From contig SNVD02011144.1 in NCBI GenBank assembly GCA_013180625.2, forward strand, positions 434,001 to 498,000: a stretch of DNA of 64,000 bases. Reading direction: 5' to 3'. The notes under the pieces were generated by a model that saw only the letters and a program-made list of their open reading frames with translations, did no database searches and was not told where the DNA came from. The translations under genes and the position numbers were made by a program. Positions within the stretch are counted from its first letter, which is position 1; the number at the start of each line of letters is the position of its first letter. This stretch comes from Boswellia sacra. Its lineage: Eukaryota > Streptophyta > Magnoliopsida > Sapindales > Burseraceae. This document shows positions 36,538 to 48,054 of this stretch, in pieces.

Positions 36538-38390
36538 ATGGAGTTTATTCACACTGGAGGATCTGGAACACAACCACCCATTCTTGATGATAGTAATTTT
36601 TCATATTGGAAGGTAAGAATGATGATGTATATCAAATCTCTTGATGACAGGGCATGGACTAGTGTACTTAAAGGATGGACACCGCCAACAAAGTTGAATG
36701 CTTTTGGTGATCCCGAACCAAAACTAGAGGATGAATGGTCTGATGAAGAATATCGACGTTCCAGCTGGAATTCAAAGGCTCTTAATGCAATTTTTGCTGC
36801 AGTGGACTTAAACAACTTTGGACAGATTTCAAGGTGCAAATCGGCCAAAGAATCATGTGACATACTTGAGGTAAAACATGAAGGTACTGCATCTATTAAA
36901 AGATCTAAATTAATGAGGCTGAATTCTCAATTTGAAAATCTAATGATGCATGAGGATGAATCAATTTCTGATTTTTACTCAAAGATATGTCACATAACAA
37001 ATTCCGCATACATGCTTGGTAAAACTTTCACCGATGCAGAGGTTGTTAGTAAGATAATTAGGTCTGTCCCAAACAAATTTCAACCTAAAATTTCAGCCAT
37101 TGAGGAAGTTAAAAACACTGATGAGATGAGAGTTGATGAACTGATTGGCATTCTCCAAAACTTTGAAATAAATTAAAGTACTCGAAAACAAAAAGGAAAG
37201 AGCATTGCATTTAATGTGAAAGTTGAAAAATCTGATGATGAATGTAGTGATGAGCTTGATGAAACTGATTCTAAACAAATTGCTTTTCTAACAAGAAATT
37301 ATGTCAAGTTTATGAAAAGAAATTTCAGAAAAAAGAATCAAGGAAAGCCATCAAACTCAAGCGAAGAAAAATTCAGAAAGTTCAACAAGGAGAATGACAA
37401 GAGGAAGCCAAAACAACCTGAAAAGAAAGGGCAAATTCAGTGTTATGAATGTTCTGGTTATGGACATATTCAATCTGAATGTGTAAATCTCAAGAAGAAG
37501 AATAAAGGGCTGACAGCAACCTGGAGTGATGAATCAGAATCGGAGTCAGAAGATCAAGATTGCATGAGCAATTTTGTTGCATTTACAGCATCTGCAGCAG
37601 ATAAAGGGAAAGCTGTTATGTCTGACATAACAGAAAATTACATAAACAGTATTGATCATTTGGATGAAGAAGATGGACCAGAATACTATGAAAAGTTGTA
37701 AGAGACATACAACGCACTCTATGGTGAATGGCTAAATCAGAAGGAAGAAATTAAAGCTTTAAAGAAGAAGATTGAGGAGCTGGAATGTGAAAAATCCTTT
37801 GCTGAAAATCAGATCACAGAACTGAAAACTGTTTTGACAGACAAAACAGCACATATTGAGAAAATCACAACAGAACTGGCTGACAGTAAGAGGTGTGTGG
37901 ATCAACTCAAAATTGGAGCAGTCAAACTTGATCAGGTTTTGAACCTCGGAAGAGACAACTCCAACAAACATGGATTGGGGTATACAGAAGGAAACATTGC
38001 ATCTTCATCAAAAACAGTTTTTGTGAAAGCTTCAATATCAGGTAAGAATTTTGAACTTAACGCTTTAAAGTCAAGTCCTAATTCCAAGAGCAGTGAAACA
38101 TTTGTCTCTCCTTTGAGTTCTTTCAAATCCAGCCCTGAAAAGGTAAGGAAATTCATTCCTACTTGTTATTTTTGTGGTAAAAAGGGACATATTAGGCCTA
38201 GATGCTTTAAATTGTTGAATCTTTTGTATAAAAGATCAAAACAATTTAAAGTGTTACCAAATCGCAATAGCAGTGGGTTAAGAAAGACAAAGCAGTATGT
38301 CATGTTGCCTTTACTGCACTTAATCATGCATCTAATGATTTGTGGTATTTTGACAGTGGTTGTTCCAGGCATACGACTGGAAATAAATTG
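36538..38390 (+). pseudogene. Copia gag, broken by in-frame stops
   Basis: The nucleocapsid/capsid protein that packages element RNA. The frame from 36538 is interrupted by stops at 37174 and 37699 but continues in the same frame to about 38397. The N-terminal part shows the FSYWKVRMMMYIKSLDDRAW block of Copia gag. Two CCHC zinc knuckles follow: CYECSGYGHIQSEC near 37440 and CYFCGKKGHIRPRC near 38164. A charged coiled-coil segment (EEIKALKKKIEELECEK) lies between them. A frameshift separates it from the protease. Confidence 0.85.
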
Positions 38391-39600
38391 TTTCTAACAG
38401 ATCTTAAAGCATATAGGGATGGAAATGTCACCTTTGGAGATGGAGCAACAAGTAAGATCATTGGTAAAGGCACTTTCAATGTGAAAGGCCTACCCAATTT
38501 TAAAAATGTCCTTCTAGTGGAAGACTTGAAAGCAAATCTTATAAGCATCAGTCAAATTTATGATGAAAAGTATACTATTAACTTCACATAAAACAAATGT
38601 ATGGTCTTAGATGATTTTGGTGAATGTATTCTAGAAGGTAATAGATCTTTGGACAATTGTTATCTAATAGAAATTGCATTCCATGCTAGGATTTCGGATT
38701 TAGAATTGTGGCATAAAAAATTAGGACACTTAAATTACAAAGACTTGGTTAAATTAACCAAGTTAGGTGCCGTAAGAGGAGTTCCTAAACTAGATGACAA
38801 AATTGATAAAATTTGTGAACCATGTCAAATGGGAAAACAAATAAGAAGTTCACACAAATCAAATCCACATCTTAGCACTTCTAAGATATTTGATTTGCTT
38901 CACATGGATCTTGTGGGTCCTATGCAAATTGAAAGCATTACAGGTAAGAGATATATATTTGTTTGTGTGGATGATTTTTCTAGATATACCTGGGTTGATT
39001 TCATTAAAGAAAAATCTGACACTTTTGATGCTTTCAGGAACCTTTGTGTTAAGTTTGAAAATGAGCAAAATAGGAACATTGGAATGATTGTGAGAATAAG
39101 AAGTGATCATGGCAAGGAGTTTGAAAATGTTAGCTATGCGGATTTTTGTAAATATCATGGAATTGACCATGAATTTTCAGCTCCTAAAACCCTTGAATAG
39201 AATGGCATTGCGGAAATGAAGAATAGAACTCTTCTAGAGATGGCTAGAGTGATGCTCAATAGCAAAAAGTTGACTAAGAGGCTATGGGCTGAAGCAATAA
39301 GCACGGCTTGTTATATTTCAAATAGAGTTTTTCTTAGACCTGGCATTAATCAGACACCTTATGAAATTTTCAAAGGAAGAAAACCTAATTTGAAATATTT
39401 TCATGTCTTTGGTTGCAGGTGTTACATCTTAAACGATAGAGAATTGTTAGGAAAATTAGATCCAAGGAGTGATGAAGGAGTCTTCGTGAGATACACTCAA
39501 AACAGCAAAGCATTTCGAGTTTACAATCTGAGAACTAAGGCAGTCATAGAATCTGCAAATGTAGTATTTGACGACCTTGATGATTATTCGTAGTACTCAC
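38338..39600 (+). pseudogene. Copia aspartic protease and integrase, interrupted
   Basis: WYFDSGCSRHTTG near 38340 carries the D-S-G protease active site. The integrase begins with a pre-integrase zinc motif (LWHKKLGHLN then CEPCQMGK) and has core pieces HMDLVGPM and RSDHGKEFEN, with the expected catalytic Asp residues. All lie in one frame with stops at 38589, 39198 and 39591. Downstream, KNRTLLEMARVMLNS and ISNRVFLRPGINQTPYEIFKG belong to the C-terminal integrase region. Confidence 0.85.
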
Positions 39601-39755
39601 AAGAGGAAAAGATAACCAGCTTCACAGAAGATTCAGAAAAGTCAGATTCAGACAACAATAAAAAGGAAGATGCTGTTATGAAGGAAGATGCTGTTATGAA
39701 GGAAGAAACAGCTGCTATTACACCTGACGTAATAGTAACATCTGACAACTGAGAT

Positions 39756-41120
39756 TTGGACAAAAGTTCAATCCGGGATGATAAAGAGAGAAAAGATCCA
39801 CCCACATGGATTCAGAAGACACATCCAACAAGTTCTATCATTGGAACACCAGATGGCATGATGAAAACCCGGAGCAAGGTAAGAAATCAAGTAAGGTTTG
39901 CATGTTATGTTTCTTTAGTTGAACCAAAAAATGTGAAAGAAGCTTTAAAAGAGGAAGTGTGGATTCAAGCTATGCAAGATAAACTTAATCAGTTTAAAAG
40001 GAATGAAGTGTGGGAATTAGTTTCTAGGCCAGAAGGTACAAATGTCATTGGAACTAAATAGATTTTTAAAAATAAAACTGATGAAAGTGGTCAAGTAGTA
40101 AGGAATAAAGCTAGGCTAGTTGCACAAGGTTACACACAAGTTGAAGGTATAGACTTTGATGAGACCTTTGCACCAGTAGCTAGACTTGAGTCAATCAGAT
40201 TACTACTTGTAATTGCTTGTTTGCTTGATTTTAAGTTGTATCAAATGGATGTTAAAACTGCATTTTTAAATGGCTATCTCAATGAAGAAGTTTTTGTTGA
40301 ACAGCCTAAAGGAATTTGAAGATCCTAAACATCCAGATTTTGTGTACAAATTGCACAAAGCTTTGTATGGTTTGAAACAAGCTCCTAGAGCTTGGTATGA
40401 AAGTTGACTAATTTTTTAATCAACAGAGGTTATAAAAGAGGCAGCAATGATAAGACCTTATTTATCAAACATGCATCAACCTATTTTATTGTTGCTCAAA
40501 TATATGTTGCTGACATTGTTTTTGGATCAACTAACAAAAGCAAAATTAATGAGTTTGTTAAGTTGATGCAGGAAAAAAGCAACCCTCAAGGAAGTACCAC
40601 TCGATGGTTGTAGACACAATTGTGCGAGAAGTGGACAAGTTAATCAACGTGGACTTGCAAAATTACAGTACGCTACGTGGCTGGCCAATCTCGTTTCAGT
40701 AAAAAAAATGGCAAGAGAAAGATTCGCGTCGACTACCAAGACCTCAACCAAGGCCTACCCAAAGGATGACTTCCCTCTGCCGAACATGGAAATACTTACT
40801 CATCGACAGGGGTTCGAAAAGTTAGCCTATAGAAAACCCACTCGAGTCTACGAAAAGACTTGGTCGGGGGATCGTGATTGATGGATTCCTCTTTTACTAG
40901 CGGGTGCCATATCTATGGATATCTTAAGTCAGGCAAGTTATGTTAGATATTGATCGAGGAAGGCAGCTTTCTAGTCTAGGAAAGCGATGGGGCGAGATAT
41001 CAAGGAAATGAAGTAGGCTAGTTTGAGATGAGCATGGTAGGAGAATTAAACTTCTTTCTTGGATTGCAGGTTAAGCAAATGAATGATGGGATATTCATAT
41101 CTCAATCAAAATATGCCAAA
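39756..41120 (+). pseudogene. Copia reverse transcriptase, frameshifted and split by an insert
   Basis: RT motifs are readable as [30 protein letters not shown] and [13 protein letters not shown]. There is a stop at about 40059, an extra base near 40315, and a small deletion near 40400. The catalytic YVDD box is altered to YVADIVFG. At about 40579 the coding sequence is interrupted by unrelated DNA and resumes at about 41022 with FEMSMVGELNFFLGLQV. It cannot encode an active enzyme. Confidence 0.85.
40579..41021 (+). mobile_element. Insert of Ty3/Gypsy reverse-transcriptase-like sequence inside the Copia RT
   Basis: The insert separates Copia codons for KLMQEK and FEMSM. It encodes, across frameshifts, EVDKLINV, then WLANLVSVKK, then GKRKIRVDYQDLN and PKDDFPLPNMEIL. 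These are RT motifs of the Ty3/Gypsy superfamily (W-L-A-N, D-Y-R-D-L-N, P-K-D-x-F-P-L-P), not of Copia. After about 40800 the similarity stops and the remainder is unassigned. No target duplication or LTR is seen, so it is not a simple nested element. Confidence 0.7.
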
Positions 41121-41149
41121 AATCTTGTAAAGAAGTTTGGACTTGAGAA

Positions 41150-41900
41150 TTCAAACCAATGAAAACTCCTATCAATACTAATCTGAAACTTTTAAAGGAT
41201 AATGCAGGAAAAGATGTTGATGCAAGCTTGTACAGAAGCATTATTGGCAGCCTGCTTTACCTCATAGGAAGCAGACTAGATTTGAGCTTTAGTGTAGGAC
41301 TTTGTGCAAGGTTTCAAACAAATCCTAAAGAATCACATCTTGTAGCAGCCAAGAGAATTATCAGGTATGTTCATGGAACATGTGATTATAGGATATGGTT
41401 TTCTAAAGATACAAATGATTGTCTTGCAGAGCTCAGTGATGCAGATTGGGCAGGAAATGTAGATGACCGAAAAAGCACCTCAGGAGGTTGTTTTTATCTT
41501 GGTACTAACTTGGTTTTATGGCACAGTAAGAAGCAGAATTCAATTTCTTTATTTACAGCTGAAGCCGAATACATAGCAGCAGGGAGTTGTTGCACACAAC
41601 TATTGTGGATGAAGCAAATGTTGAGTGATTATGGCATTGAACAAAAGCATATAACTGTGTTTTGTGATAATACTAGTGCTATAAATATTTCGAAAAATCA
41701 TGTTTAGCATTCTAGGACAAAACACATTGACATTAGATACCATTTTATAAGGGGACTAGTAGAGTCTAAGGTGATACACATTGAACACATCTCCACTGAT
41801 AGACAATTGACTGACTTGTTCACTAAGGCATTAGATATAACAAGATTTAAAAATCTAAGAAAAGCCTTAGGCATCTGTCAGTTACATGAATGAACACTGC
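41150..41900 (+). pseudogene. Copia RNase H, nearly intact
   Basis: Degrades the RNA strand during reverse transcription. ASLYRSIIGSLLYL links RT to RNase H. Then come SDADWAGNVDDRKSTSGGCF, LFTAEAEYIAA and FCDNTSAINISKN, giving the catalytic D-E-D pattern. A stop at 41705 precedes the conserved SRTKHIDIRYHFIR tail, which reads on in the same frame to about 41893. Confidence 0.85.
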
Positions 41901-43331
41901 TTACTGTTATGTTAATTGTATCTACAATATCATAAGTTTTCTTCTAATTACGCATGTGTGAGCTGTGATATAAAAAATTGTGTGAATAATTAAATACTGG
42001 TTTAAAACTGAAAAATACAGAGAGGGCTACCAGTATATGATGTGTGAAAGCCATCCATTGAGAGTAACTTCATTGTATCTACGAAATATGATGAGGTCAC
42101 CCACTCAAATAGAAAAGGGCTACCTCTATACATGTGTGAAAGCTACTTTATTATTTAGCAAATTCATATTGAGACCAACTTTTGTGTGTGTAAGAAGCAT
42201 GCTCAAGTTGATCATTCAATTGGATTAAGTGATGAAATAATTAAAAGAAACTAAAACAGCTCTTGAATATGCTTTCTTAGAATGATTCATATGATGTTCA
42301 GATATTGTTGTTATGTTATTTTTAACTGTGTTCTGTTACGTTTTTCATAACATACGGTGCTCTTTGTGCTTATCTGAAATTTGATTTTCTTGTGTGTCCA
42401 TGTGTAAAAAATGCCATGTCAGCATTATTGAATTGAGGGGGAGAAGTTTCAGTGGCGGGAATCCTAATTCTATTAGAATTCCTTATTCAAATTGGAATCA
42501 AATTTGAATTTTTGTCCATTAAAGTCAGTTATGAAACGGTTTTGGAAATAAATTTGACATTAATTTTTGTTAAAAACAAAATTGTTTTTAAATTTGGCCT
42601 AGTATATTACAAATCGGTTTTGGGCTTCTTCTGTTCATTCCATACTCCCACAAGAGTGTCTTTCCTGTCTTGTCTTGCTTCTCTCTTTCTCTATTCTGAA
42701 AAACTTACAAGGAGATTTGAAGAATTGTAGCTGCAATCACTGCAACCTCTTCTGACACAGCAACTCCAGTTACAAAAAGAGTGACAGTGCACCGTCATCT
42801 CTGACATAACAAGCGCACTGGCAGTTCCTCTTTTCCTCCAATTCGCAAGTCTCCAAGACTTTGTTAAGTGCTTTTGGCACTTATGCTAAAATCAAGGGGG
42901 AGATCAAGGAAGGAGTTTTCTGATTTTTTTTGTGATCTTTTTATTTCTGATATAACTGTGGTTACTTACTTCTGTTTTGTTTATATTTTTTATTCTTATT
43001 TCTCTAGGGATGTAAGTAAGTAGTAAGGGGGAGCAAGAAGAACGTCTTATGTTTGCTTTATGTGTGCATTTGAGATATCTTGATTTGATGAATGTTTTGC
43101 TATGATCATGATCTGATTGCATTGATTGATATAATTGCTCTGATCATGAATTGAATAACGTGTGTTGCTTATTCTGACAGTGTTTTGTTATGAGTTTTGT
43201 AACAGCTCACTGGTTAATTCCTTACACATGATAGTTTTCTGTTTGCATTTTCATGATAGCTTATTGATTAACTTATCATGTGTGATTTTTTTGTTGATCA
43301 GAAACAGTTTGGTGTTTCATCACAAGTTGCC
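41900..43331 (+). other. Non-coding 3' region of the Copia element with repeated GGGGGAG tracts
   Basis: About 1.4 kb between the end of pol and the 3' LTR, with no conserved protein. Purine tracts of the TGAGGGGGAGAAG, CAAGGGGGAGATC and TAAGGGGGAGCAA type occur near 42435, 42893 and 43026, in addition to the true polypurine tract. No convincing env-like frame is visible. Confidence 0.7.
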
Positions 43332-43345
43332 AAAAAGGGGGAGAT
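43332..43345 (+). other. Polypurine tract of the Copia element
   Basis: AAAAAGGGGGAGA directly precedes the 3' LTR and would prime plus-strand DNA synthesis. Confidence 0.85.
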
Positions 43346-44256
43346 TGTTGGTGTCAAAGTCTACTACATATGCATGTGCCATGCACATGATGAGTTTTGA
43401 TCAATTTGTGATAAAACAAGAATTTTATTTTTAATCCTATTTTAATGTTTCTAGAATTATATTGTAGGAAGTATTTGATTTGGAATAAATATCTCTTTAG
43501 ATTAGGATATAATATCTTCTATCCTAATTAGAATAGGAGAATATTTATTTGTCTTAATTCCTTTTGGAATTTGTTCATAACACTTCCTATTTTATTTCTC
43601 CTAATCCTAATATGATTTTAATTAGAATTTTTACAGGATTTCCTAGGGGATTCGGTCAGACCTCTTACTATATATTTACAAGGCAATTCAGGCGGCTGTT
43701 TAAGGTGAAGATCAAGAGATTTGTGAGTTAGCTGAATTAAGTGTGTTTTTGTGAGAGAGTCTATGTCTTGACATTCCAACAATCAAGAAAGCTTTAACGC
43801 AAAAGGAATGTCTTCTTTGATTTGATTATTTGAGTTTTTTAATTCATGTATGAGTGCTAGAAATCGTACATGTGTTGTTGTTTCAGTCTGTGTGAGTTAG
43901 TAGACACTTGGAATAACTTGCGGGTTGAGTGTTTATGTAATTCTGCGTCAGACGTCGAGTGTTATGTCTAACTTAACAGTGTTCTATTAAGTTATCTGTG
44001 ACAGAGAGTGGGCAGTGTCACTAGTGTTTACAATCTTTGCGAAGATTTTGTTTGTCAAAGATTAGGTCTGTATGTGAGAGTGTCAGCACTGTAAAAGGTC
44101 TTAAAGATTGTACAAACAAGAACATAGTGAATTGCAACTCTAAAGCTGTCCGTGGACGTAGGTTTTATAATCGAACCACGTAAAAATCCTCCTATGTTAA
44201 ATTACATTACAGTTGACTATTATATCTTTCATAACTGAATATCTCCAGAACTATCA
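43346..44256 (+). repeat. 3' LTR of the Copia element
   Basis: Full-length partner of the LTR at 35565-36474, beginning TGTTGGTGTCAAAGTC and ending GAACTATCA. Differences are mainly C/T and G/A transitions, with one small rearranged patch around 43940-43965. Confidence 0.9.
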
Positions 44257-45095
44257 ATACCTAATAGTAATATAAAAGAATATTATAACATTTATCATCA
44301 ACTCTCTTGTCTAACGTGGTTAGTTTTCTTTTATATCACTTGTGAAAAAAATCGTCTATCATATTCACAATGAAGGTATCGAATATCTATTACGCACATT
44401 TATATATGCAATTTCATCTTTCATAAGTACATAAAATCACAATTTTATGATTTTATGATAAAAGCGGTTAAAAATTCAATGATTCAGGATATAATATTGA
44501 GAAAAGAGCTTTGTGAAAGGTTGAGAGGCGGGCTGCAAGATTGGATAAAAAAAAAAAAGGATGTTAGCATTAGTGATTGAGGAACTTTTCATGGCTTGCA
44601 GAGTTGCATACAAGAGAGGCTGAGTGTAACCCCATTCTTTTTCAACCATTTGTTTTATTGCAAACTTATTTTTGTGTAAATTAGAAATGAACGAGCTCTT
44701 TTAGTTAAGAGGTGAGGCTAAACTATCCTTTCCATTAATTAGCTTGAGAATTCTCCACAAGTCTCTAGTACAAAATTGGGCCTCAACGCTTTCCAAGAGT
44801 TAGGCTATTTTAGTCTTCATAACTACATTCACTCAAATGTCAAATATCTTCTGGTGTATCTAGTCAACTAAGATTTTAACCTTGATAGGCAATAAGTAAT
44901 AGTTATTTTGACGTATAAATTGATATGGAAGGAAGGGCAGTTAAGAAATTGTGGATGAGGTTTCATATGCAACCCATGGAGATTTTTCTTTTTGCAAATT
45001 TAACTTCTCTGTTAATTTGTTGCATGCATCTTGACAAAAAATTAACTATTTTGTAGCTACCAACCAAAAAGCTTGCAGCTCCTTCTCATCTCTAC
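44257..45095. other. Spacer between the Copia element and the Mutator-like MITE
   Basis: AT-rich, with no gene. It is part of the original spacer between the two peroxidase genes. Confidence 0.6.
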
Positions 45096-45105
45096 TATTC
45101 TTTAG

Positions 45106-45766
45106 GAGTAATTAATATTGTTATCTTCAACGTTTGGGCGGAGTAACACTCTATCCCCTCAACCTTAGCAAAGTAATATAAAGATCCCTAATTTTCAAAT
45201 ACTATTAGTCCATCCATTAAATGTATTATAGAAAGACAACTTTGCCTTTATTTATATTATAAGATTTATTTATTTATTTCTCTTTATAATTTAGAAAAAA
45301 TTTTAAACATTATTTTTTATTTATAAACCATTTTTTTAAGAAAATTGTTTATTTACAAACCATTTCTTTTTAATTTTATTTTTAAAAAATGTAAATTTTT
45401 AAAAAATAAAAATTAGAAAGAAAACCAGTTAGACTACCATTTTTATTTATCTACAAACCATTTTCTTTTTAATTTTTATTTTTAAAAAATCACATTTTAC
45501 AAACTATATATATAAACCATTTTCTATAAAATTTTAAAAAATATGAAATTTTCGAGTCCTGTTGGTGTTTTTAAAATTTATCTCCTTTATAAAGTGATAA
45601 ATAAAAAATCTTATAATATAAATAAGGGTAAAATTATCTTCCTGCAATATGTTTAATGGATGGATTAACGTTATTTGGAAATTAGGGGTATGTGTGTTAC
45701 TTCGCAAAAGGTTGGGAGGAGAGTGTATTTTCGCCTAATCGTTGAGGGTGGCAATGTCAATTACTC
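45106..45766. mobile_element. Mutator-like MITE, 661 bp, with long inverted arms and perfect 10-bp direct flanks
   Basis: Arms of about 160 bp pair at both ends. The left reads GAGTAATTAATATTG ... CAACGTTTGGGCGG ... ACACTCTATCCCCTCAACC. The reverse complement of the right reads GAGTAATTGACATTG ... CAACGATTAGGCGA ... ACACTCTCCTCCCAACC. Inner blocks such as CCATCCATTAAA and TTTATATTATAAGATTT pair as well. The flanks are identical: TATTCTTTAG at 45096-45105 and 45767-45776. Long arms with 9-10-bp duplications are typical of Mutator-derived elements. No transposase is present. Confidence 0.85.
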
Positions 45767-45776
45767 TATTCTTTAG

Positions 45777-46860
45777 CTGCATTGCTCTATTAATATCGCT
45801 TATTTTATGTAAAGTTTATGAGTGCGTTTGTGCACGGTGTTCCAAATTTAGAAATCAAGAAAAAAGTTGTCCTTAATTTCATAATAAAAAAAAATTCTGT
45901 AATTTGTAGATCATAATTAAGTTTTTGCAGTACTTAGACATTTCATTTTGGCAGCCATTTTATCAAACACACCCTAATTAAAATTTAAAATTATTATTTT
46001 TAATCTCTACACCTTTAAAAGTTCCTATAATAACGTTAATACAAAATTTAATTTATTTGATGAATTTAATATTATATTCCTATTAACTATTGATTTTCTA
46101 TATACTTCAATCCTACAGCAGATGACATTAATTTCAAAGAAACATTTGTTTGTAATTTCCAACAATTTATAGTCCATATATATCAACTCTTTGCTTAAAG
46201 TGTTTTTTTTTTAATTTTTTGTCCATATATATCAACTCTCTAGTGCTTTCTACAATTTTGATGATTGATGCTGGCTATTTCTTTTAATATTTCTAACTTT
46301 ATTAAACAAAATAATGTTTTTTTACTTAAACGTGATCCATGACTAACTACCATTCCCATTAAATATTATCAAATTAATCATTACTATACATAGAAGTTGG
46401 TTAAAAAGAACAAACTAAATTATTGATGTATGTGTCTAACAGATAATTAACTACTATAGGAAAATAATTTTACATTTTGAAAAATACTTTTTTTTTTAAT
46501 ATCAATCATACACACCAGTCCACGTAGCTTCGATTTTAAGAACTGATCTATCAACTCTACGCTATCCTAACTAGAGCACATTTTGAACCATACTGATGTC
46601 TATGTAACATAAACATAATAAGATCAAAGAAATCAACTTAATACATAATTAAAAGAGTACTCTTACATTTCATAAACTGCTAAAAGATCTAAGAGACACA
46701 CAGACAAACGAGGATATTTATTTATTGATTATAATTGAATTGCAAGTAATAAATATCTCTCAACATTTCCATTATTACAATTAAAAATTTTACACAACAC
46801 CATGTTAAGACTCAAATATATTTCTCCAAATCTTCTTAAAACTCAAAACCCCTGTTAAAA
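45777..46860. other. Spacer downstream of peroxidase 2
   Basis: AT-rich, no gene seen. The last portion probably contains the 3' UTR of the peroxidase at 46865-48054. Confidence 0.6.
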
Positions 46861-46864
46861 ATAT

Positions 46865-48054
46865 TTAAAATGCTCTTGGGTTGGGCTTCTTCTTCCCATA
46901 TCCGTGTTTCTGCTTCTTAGCCATCGGCTTCTGGTTCTTTGCCTTTTCTTTATTCTTTGGCTTTTGATTCTTGCTTGGTTTCTGCGGTTTGCCGCGTCCC
47001 TGATTAATTGGTTTCTGAGGTACTTTTGGCCGATTGACAACTCTACAGTTTTGCCTAATTTCTCCAGCATTTCCAACAAGAACTTCGATGCTCCCCATCT
47101 TTATCATAGCTTTCGCAAAACCATGGCCAAATGCAGCCCCATTTGCTGCAAAACCACTCACAAGTCTAGCAGTAGATGTATCCCTAGCGAGCTCTTCATC
47201 TATCTGAAGAATGCCTCTGCCGAACATTGTCTGATTGAAGTACTGGTTATCAAAATTGAAGGCCGTACCTTGGTCCAAAAATGCAGTTGGGTTATTACCA
47301 CTTCCGCAAATCCTGTTAAGCTTAGCAACTAATGAAGGATCCATTCTCGGATCAGGAGCGTTAGTTCCTTGAAAATTCGAAAGCCGGCTCTGGAAGAAGA
47401 TACAATGTGCAACACCAACAGTATGAGCACCCAAAAGTGCTACCATCTCATTTGTCTTTAGCCCTTTTGACCTGAAAATTTGCAGAGCCTGAGGGACAGG
47501 AGTTGAGGATCCTGGTAAGAAAACCTCATTAGCATTTGAGATTCGACCGTCGCGCCGTCCCGTGGGAACGGCGTAGTTGGGTCCTCCGGCTAGAGCCACG
47601 GAATCACGGGTTGCGAGTGTGATAATATCTGCGCATGAGACGGTTGAAGGGCATTCCCTCTCTAGGGCTTTCTTGGCCTCGTCAATAAGCTCGAATTCTC
47701 GCACTGTCAGGTTTGGCCCTGCAGCTTTCTCTGACTGGTTTTGATTTGTTGAGTCTATAAGAATTGATGCATCACAACCCTATAAAAAAAATATGTGAAA
47801 TTATGAAATTAAATCTTCAAAGAGAAAAAAGGTATAAATTAACGGCTTACTCTGACGAAGCAATCATGAAAGTGCATGCGAAGCAACGCAGCAGGAACGG
47901 ATTTATCAGCTTGAAATCGCTTTAACACCACAGCGCGAATGATTGATTCCGCTCTTGGACAGGAAGAGTTGTAGAAACCAATCCTTAAATCAGCTAATGC
48001 AAGTGGAAGAATGAAGAGAAAGAAGAGAAATGATGAGCATGCCTTCGTTCTCAT
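46865..48054 (-). CDS. Class III secretory peroxidase (AtPER44-like) with Lys-rich C-terminal tail
   Basis: A secreted heme peroxidase. Two exons, 48054-47851 and 47779-46865, join in phase 0 at FVR/GCD, exactly as in its neighbour, giving 372 residues. A signal peptide covers about residues 1-21 (SSFLFFLFILPLALA). R59 and H63 in LLRMHFHDCFVR are the distal residues, and H187 in LLGAHTVGVAHC is the heme ligand. Conserved GCDAS, TVSCADII and LVGNAGEIRQNCR blocks and eight cysteines are present. The body resembles Arabidopsis PER44, linked to root and root-hair expression. Residues 319-372 form a strongly basic tail (17 Lys, 2 Arg, 1 Glu in 54) with NQKPK-like repeats. The tail could anchor the enzyme to acidic wall pectin or act in sorting; both ideas are inference. 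Confidence 0.93.

Larger units (their letters stand above)
35565..44256 (+). mobile_element. Degenerate Ty1/Copia LTR retrotransposon, SIRE/Maximus-like, about 8.7 kb
   Basis: Two direct LTRs of about 910 bp flank a gag-protease-integrase-reverse transcriptase-RNase H region in Copia order. A tRNA-iMet-type primer site follows the 5' LTR, and a purine tract (AAAAAGGGGGAGA) precedes the 3' LTR. The gag coiled-coil extension, two zinc knuckles and a long non-coding 3' stretch with repeated GGGGGAG tracts suggest the SIRE/Maximus lineage. The coding region has several in-frame stops and frameshifts and an unrelated insert, so it is dead. By eye the LTRs differ at roughly 50 of 910 positions (about 94% identity). 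Flanking 5-mers ATGGT and ATACC do not match, so no target duplication is evident. It lies between two duplicated peroxidase genes on the opposite strand. Confidence 0.9.

Noticed and set aside
42452..42730. env-like ORF downstream of Copia pol
   Set aside because: The 92-codon frame is short and lacks a signal peptide followed by a coiled coil or a clear transmembrane arrangement.
35560..44261. A 5-bp target-site duplication around the first Copia element
   Set aside because: ATGGT on the left and ATACC on the right match at only two positions, and shifting the LTR ends by a base does not give a better pair.
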